Positions 7,694 through 11,090 of a stretch of 11,090 bases of DNA are shown piece after piece; the first letter of the stretch is position 1; each line of letters starts with the position of its first letter. Source of the stretch: Pseudomonadota bacterium (lineage in GTDB: Bacteria > Pseudomonadota > Gammaproteobacteria > Burkholderiales > Burkholderiaceae_C). A program made the translations under genes and the position numbers. The notes beneath the pieces are model-generated. The model saw nothing but the letters and a program-made list of their open reading frames with translations. It ran no database searches and was not told the DNA's origin. The stretch covers positions 1 to 11,090 of the forward strand of contig JAEZKX010000255.1 of the NCBI GenBank assembly GCA_023436025.1, given 5' to 3'.

Positions 7694-8329
7694 TTATGGG
7701 GTTCGCAGCTGCGCCAGGGCGCGGTCGACGAAGAACAGGCGGTCCTGCCCCCAGAACCGCTCGGTCTGCCCGTGGATGATGTAGGTGGGTGCGCCGAACA
7801 CGCCCAGGCGCTCGGCCTCCTCGCTGAATGCGCGGAACTGCTCCAGCGTGGCCGGCGCCTGCTCCAGCGCGTGCAGCGCCGCGCCGTCGTAGCCGTTCTC
7901 GTCGGCGATGGCGATGCGCACCTCGGGCAGCGAGGTGTCGCGCTCCTCGGCCCACAGCGCCCGCAGCAGCGCATGGGACAGCGGCTGCACGTCCAGGCCC
8001 TGCTGCTGCGCGGCGATGACCATCCAGCCGGCGTACTTGTTCCAGTTACGGTCCGCCACGGTGTAGCGCGGATAGTGCCGGGGCTGGACGTTGATCGGCA
8101 TGCCGAGGTAGCGCGACCAGCGCGCCAGCTCCTCGTCGTGGTAGACCCGGCGCGGCTCGGGCCGGGTGCGGATGGGTACGCCGCCGGTCTTGACCACGAC
8201 CTCCTGGAAGTCGTAGGGCTTGAAAACCAGCTTCACCTTGTGCCGCCGCACCACATCCTGCAGTTGCGGCCCGGCAAAATAGGCCCACGGCGAGGACAGG
8301 CTGTAATAGCAGTCCAGTTGTATCGTCAT
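7694..8329 (-). CDS. DsbA-like 2-hydroxychromene-2-carboxylate isomerase family protein
   Basis: The protein has 211 residues with a thioredoxin-like DsbA/GST-kappa fold. The N-terminal YYSLSSPWAYFAGPQL (8-23) matches the family's active-site region, where a Ser (here S12 or S13, before Pro) replaces the Cys of DsbA and binds the glutathione thiol. The conserved GVFGAPTYII (176-185) contains the cis-Pro loop, and FWGQDRLFF (192-200) is the characteristic end. Family members isomerise hydroxychromene carboxylates in naphthalene-type degradation, using glutathione. No other aromatic-degradation gene is visible here, so the substrate is unknown. I chose the Met at 8329 (MTIQLDCYYS); a start 27 bp further upstream would overlap the divergent gene. 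It appears to be the first gene of a unit leading into dapF. Confidence 0.85.
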   Translation of the reverse strand: MTIQLDCYYSLSSPWAYFAGPQLQDVVRRHKVKLVFKPYDFQEVVVKTGGVPIRTRPEPRRVYHDEELARWSRYLGMPINVQPRHYPRYTVADRNWNKYAGWMVIAAQQQGLDVQPLSHALLRALWAEERDTSLPEVRIAIADENGYDGAALHALEQAPATLEQFRAFSEEAERLGVFGAPTYIIHGQTERFWGQDRLFFVDRALAQLRTP

Positions 8330-8346
8330 CCCCGGATTATCTTCCC

Positions 8347-9858
8347 GTGAACCCATCTCCCGACCTGCCGCCGGTGCCGGCGCAGTCCCTTGCCAGCCCG
8401 CGCGACGAAGAGGCCCTGGCCCGCCTGGCGGCGCGGGCCCGTGCCGACCTGGCCCTGCTGAACGTCCCGCCGCCCGAGTGGGTGCAGCCGGCCACCGGCC
8501 CGGGCGGCGCCCCGGTGCTCGACGCCCTGGTGGCCGGCGCCGGCATGTGCGGCCAGACCGCGGCTTTCGCGCTGCTGCGCGAGGGCATCCGCAACATCCG
8601 CGTCATCGACCGCTGCGCCCGCGGCGAGGAAGGGCCCTGGGCCACCTTCGCGCGCATGGTGACGCTGCGCAGCCCCAAGCACCTGACGGGGCCGGACCTC
8701 GGCGTGCCCGCGCTCACCTTCCGCGCCTGGTACGAGGCGCAGCACGGCGCCGATGGCTGGGCGGCCCTGCACAAGGTGGGCCGCCTCGACTGGCGCGACT
8801 ACCTGCTGTGGGTGCGCGACACCTGCGGCCTGCCGGTGGACAACGGCGTGACGCTGGACAGCGTGGACGACGCCGGTCCGGCGCACGGCAACCTGCTGCG
8901 CGTGCAGCTGTCGTCGGCGCGCGGCAGCGAGACCGTGTGGACCCGCAAGCTGGTGCTGACGCTGGGCCGCGAAGGCAGCGGCGCGCCACGCTGGCCCGCG
9001 TTCCCCTCGCTCGACCGCGCGGATCCGCTGGCGCAAGGCCGCGTCTTCCATTCCGCCGATGCCATCGACTTCACGGCGCTGCGCGGCCAGCGCGTGGGCG
9101 TGCTCGGCGCCGGCGCCTCGGCCTTCGACAACGCCGCCACCGCGCTGGAGGCCGGCGCCACGGTCACGCTGTTCGCCCGCCGTCCCTACCTGCCGCAGGT
9201 GAACAAGAGCAAGTGGACTTCGTTCACCGGCTTCTTCCGCGGCTACATGGCGCTGGACGACGCGCGCAAGTGGCGCTTCTACACCTACATCTTCGACGAG
9301 CAGGTGCCGCCGCCCTGGGAGACCGTGCGCCGCTGCGACGCCCACGCCGGCTTCACCCTGCGGCTGGGCACGCCCTGGCACGACGTGCAGCCCACGGCGG
9401 GCGGCGTGCGCGTCACCACGCCGGCCGGCGAGGAGCACTTCGACGCCGTCATCTTCGGCACCGGCTTCGACGTCGACCTGCTGGACCGGCCCGAGCTCGC
9501 GCGCTACCTGCCCGCCATCGACACCTGGGCCAGCCACGTTACCCACGCCCAGGCCGCGGCCCACCCCGAGGCGGCCCGCTTTCCCTACCTGGGGCCTGAT
9601 TTCGAGCTGCTGTCACGCGCCCCGGAACACGCCGCCGCGCTGGGCCGCATGCACCTGTTCAACTGGGGCAGCACGATGAGCCACGGCGCGGTCGCCGGCG
9701 ACATCCCCGGCCTGGCCATCGGCGCCAACCGCCTCGCGCAGGCCATCGCCCGCGACCTGTTCGTCGCCGATGCCGACGCCCATTGGGCGCGCCTGCAGGC
9801 GCACGAAGAGCCGGAGCTGGCGGCGACGAAATGGTATGTGCCGCCCGAGCGCCGCTGA
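8347..9858 (+). CDS. FAD/NAD(P)-binding oxidoreductase, flavin monooxygenase-like
   Basis: The protein has 503 residues. It contains two dinucleotide-binding motifs: VAGAGMCGQ (62-70) for FAD, and VGVLGAGASAFDNAA (250-264) followed by FARRP (276-280) for NAD(P)H. The segment VIFGTGFDVD (368-377) resembles the conserved ATGFD-type motif of flavin-containing and Baeyer-Villiger monooxygenases. No exact FxGxxxHxxx(Y/F) fingerprint is present, although GRVFHSADAIDF (231-242) occupies its place. The substrate is unknown. The N-terminal 55 residues are Pro/Ala-rich and precede the FAD fold. The start is GTG at 8347; there is no clear Shine-Dalgarno, and only 17 bp separate it from the divergent isomerase start. 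It ends in front of a repeat region and converges on the Bug-type gene. Confidence 0.85.
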   Translation: MNPSPDLPPVPAQSLASPRDEEALARLAARARADLALLNVPPPEWVQPATGPGGAPVLDALVAGAGMCGQTAAFALLREGIRNIRVIDRCARGEEGPWATFARMVTLRSPKHLTGPDLGVPALTFRAWYEAQHGADGWAALHKVGRLDWRDYLLWVRDTCGLPVDNGVTLDSVDDAGPAHGNLLRVQLSSARGSETVWTRKLVLTLGREGSGAPRWPAFPSLDRADPLAQGRVFHSADAIDFTALRGQRVGVLGAGASAFDNAATALEAGATVTLFARRPYLPQVNKSKWTSFTGFFRGYMALDDARKWRFYTYIFDEQVPPPWETVRRCDAHAGFTLRLGTPWHDVQPTAGGVRVTTPAGEEHFDAVIFGTGFDVDLLDRPELARYLPAIDTWASHVTHAQAAAHPEAARFPYLGPDFELLSRAPEHAAALGRMHLFNWGSTMSHGAVAGDIPGLAIGANRLAQAIARDLFVADADAHWARLQAHEEPELAATKWYVPPERR

Positions 9859-9892
9859 GGTCGGATAGGGGACCGACGAAGGCGAAGCTGCC

Positions 9893-9960
9893 GGGAGCGG
9901 ACTGCGGGGGAGCGAACTGCGGGAGCGGACTGACGGGAACGGAGTGCCGGGACGGACTTC
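9893..9960. repeat. Imperfect 13-15-bp tandem repeats flanking palindromic element 2
   Basis: About five degenerate units resembling GGGAGCGGACTGCG run up to the element border, with GAGC or GAAC landmarks at 9895, 9910, 9923 and 9937 and a final GGACGGACTTC. The core GCGGACTG also occurs at the rlmI side of element 1, which suggests these units derive from the element's terminal motif. They lie between the oxidoreductase stop (9858) and the element. Bases 9859-9892 show nothing I can assign. Confidence 0.65.
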
Positions 9961-10085
9961 CGGACGCAAAAGTCGCGAAGATTCCGCAAAAGTCGCAAAA
10001 GGAAATCCTCTTCTTCCCGGGGATTCCCTTTTCAAAGGGAGTTCTTTCGCGACTTCTGCGTATCTTTTGCGACCTCTGCGTCCGG
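9960..10085. repeat. Palindromic repeat element, copy 2 (126 bp)
   Basis: The ends are CCGGACGC (9960-9967) and GCGTCCGG (10078-10085). The left arm 9960-10001 and right arm 10044-10085 are complementary at 33 of 42 positions. As in copy 1, each arm has two CGCARAAGTCGCRAAAG-like units: 9965-9980 and 9985-10001 on plus, 10044-10060 and 10064-10080 on minus, 20 nt apart in each arm. The middle differs from copy 1. It contains AAAGGAAATCC (9998-10008) against GGATTCCCTTT (10021-10031) with one mismatch, and CCCTTTTCAAAGGG (10026-10039). It separates two convergent genes and could act as a terminator or a 3'-end stabiliser in either direction. Confidence 0.85.
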
Positions 10086-10108
10086 CTGTCCGTATCCGGC
10101 TGTCCGCC
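10081..10108. repeat. 14-bp direct repeat between element 2 and the Bug-type gene stop
   Basis: TCCGGCTGTCCGTA (10081-10094) is followed directly by TCCGGCTGTCCGCC (10095-10108), 12 of 14 identical. On the minus strand this reads GGACAGCCGGA twice, the same AGCCGGAC motif that is expanded at the GTPase side of element 1. The repeat ends one base before the stop codon of the minus-strand gene. Confidence 0.8.
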
Positions 10109-10109
10109 C

Positions 10110-11090
10110 TCAGTCGATCGTGATGTTGGCCGCCTTCACGACCTCGGCCCACTTCTGCCGGTTGGCGCGCACGGTCTGGCGGAACTGCTGCGGCGTCTCC
10201 AGGCGGATGGTGTTGCCCGCGTTCTCGAGCTTGGCGCGCACCTCCGGAATTTGCAGCACCTGGCGCACCGCGCCATTGAGCTTGGCGACGACGGCCGCGT
10301 CGGTGCCCTTGGGCGCGAACAGCGCGAACCAGGTCGTGCTCTCGAAGCCGCGCGTGCCCGGCACGCCGGTCTCGGCGATGGTCGGCACTTCGTCGATCAC
10401 GCCGACGCGCTTGGCCGTGGTGACGCCCAGCAGCCGCACCTTGCCGGCCTTGTACTGCGTCAGCACCGTCTGCACCTGGTTCATGATGCAGCAGGTCTCG
10501 CCCTTGAGCACGCCCTGCATGGCCTCCGGGCCGCCCTTGTAGGGCACATGCACCATGTCCAGCCCCAGCTTCGAATTCAGCTCGGCGAACGCCATGTGCG
10601 TGCCGGTGCCGTTGCCGGTGGAGGCGTAGTTGTACTTGCCCGGGTTGGCCTTCACCAGGTCGGCGAACTCCTTGAACGTGCGCACGTTCATCACCTCGGG
10701 GTTGATCGTCAGCACGTTCGACACGTCGATGATGGGCGTCACCGGCACGAAGTCGGCCTCGACGTCGAACGGCAGCTTCTTGTACAGGGCGGCATTGCTG
10801 CCGTGCGTGGCCGCGGTGCCGAACACCAGCGTGTAGCCGTCCGGCTTGGCGCGCGCCACGTAGTCGCTGGCCACGTTGCCCGCCGCGCCGACCTTGTAGT
10901 CGACGATCACCGGCTGGCCCAGCACCTTGCCCAGCGGCTCCTGGATGGTGCGGGCGACCACGTCCACGCCCGAGCCGGCGGGGAAGGTCATGATGAAGGT
11001 GACGGGATGCTGCGGCCAGTCGGTGGCCGCCTGGGCCCAGGCGGCGGGCGCGGGGCAGCAGGCGGCCCGCAGCGGGGGGGCGGCCCGGGG
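10110..11090 (-). CDS. Bug-type (TctC) tripartite tricarboxylate transporter substrate-binding protein, 5' end outside the window
   Basis: The frame is open from the right edge to TGA at 10112-10110, 326 visible codons. The first 20 or so look like the end of a signal peptide (Ala-rich, ending AAWAQA before ATDWPQHPVTFI), so the true start is just beyond the edge. The ATG at 10991 falls inside the conserved first strand of the mature protein and is not the start. Family hallmarks are the FPAGSGVDVVART ligand loop, GAAGNVASDYVARAKPDGYTL, YASTGNGTGTHMAFAEL, HVPYKGGPEAMQGVLKGE and AGKVRLLGVT. These periplasmic proteins capture carboxylates and are greatly expanded in Burkholderiales, often without dedicated membrane partners; the ligand is unknown. 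An unusual CysCys pair (GETCCIMNQVQT) sits where most members have an acidic VDxMF segment. Confidence 0.9.
   Translation of the reverse strand, partial: PRAAPPLRAACCPAPAAWAQAATDWPQHPVTFIMTFPAGSGVDVVARTIQEPLGKVLGQPVIVDYKVGAAGNVASDYVARAKPDGYTLVFGTAATHGSNAALYKKLPFDVEADFVPVTPIIDVSNVLTINPEVMNVRTFKEFADLVKANPGKYNYASTGNGTGTHMAFAELNSKLGLDMVHVPYKGGPEAMQGVLKGETCCIMNQVQTVLTQYKAGKVRLLGVTTAKRVGVIDEVPTIAETGVPGTRGFESTTWFALFAPKGTDAAVVAKLNGAVRQVLQIPEVRAKLENAGNTIRLETPQQFRQTVRANRQKWAEVVKAANITID

Noticed and set aside
8326..9564. Open frame of 412 codons antisense to the oxidoreductase
   Set aside because: The plus-strand protein has intact FAD and NAD(P) motifs; the antisense frame has no recognisable domain.
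10991..10991. ATG at 10991 as the start of the Bug-type gene
   Set aside because: It lies within the conserved first strand of the mature protein (VTFIMTFPAGSG), and the frame continues upstream into a signal-peptide-like stretch to the window edge.

Overview
The window looks like chromosomal DNA of a high-GC betaproteobacterium, most likely Burkholderiales and probably Comamonadaceae (Ramlibacter/Variovorax-like). The reasons are strongly GC-biased codon use, a Bug-type tricarboxylate-transporter binding protein, the tight dapF-DUF484-xerC cluster, and an Ala/Lys-rich tail next to a CobW-type GTPase. This placement is inferred from gene content and families; no search was run.

Layout, left to right. 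(1) 1-512, minus: 5' part of a very basic Ala/Lys/Pro-rich protein that runs off the left edge. (2) 513-803: its upstream region (a TTGACA box and a small dyad) and a hairpin behind the next gene. (3) 804-1853, minus: COG0523/CobW-type metal GTPase with a His-rich loop. (4) 1854-2161: a repeat-dense spacer holding an octamer array, a 112-bp palindromic element and a 55-bp tandem duplication that runs into the rlmI stop codon. (5) 2162-3343, minus: RlmI-type 23S rRNA methyltransferase. (6) 3415-5172, plus and divergent: membrane signalling protein with a 7TM-DISM sensor and a degenerate GGDEF domain. (7) 5211-8329, minus: compact cluster in transcription order isomerase (DsbA-like), dapF, DUF484, xerC, with a 7-bp gap followed by 4-bp and 1-bp overlaps. 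(8) 8347-9858, plus: FMO-like FAD/NAD(P) oxidoreductase, head to head with the isomerase over only 17 bp. (9) 9859-10109: a second palindromic element flanked by short tandem repeats. (10) 10110-11090, minus: Bug-type periplasmic binding protein, cut by the right edge.

Most genes are housekeeping: lysine/peptidoglycan precursor synthesis, chromosome dimer resolution, rRNA modification and metal handling. The strongest unexplained signal is the repeat family. Two elements about 8 kb apart (1983-2094 and 9960-10085) share one architecture: CCGGACGC ends and two copies per arm of a CGCAAAAGTCGCRAAAG-like unit arranged as an inverted repeat. Short tandem arrays built from the terminal motif GGACWGCCGGAC or related units lie at the edges, and each element region directly follows the stop codon of a minus-strand gene. 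The second notable point is the GGDEF domain, which has AEQRF in place of the signature but keeps an RxxD I-site at the canonical spacing. That suggests a c-di-GMP receptor rather than a cyclase. I saw no CRISPR array, tRNA or rRNA gene, prophage, or clear defence or biosynthetic system.
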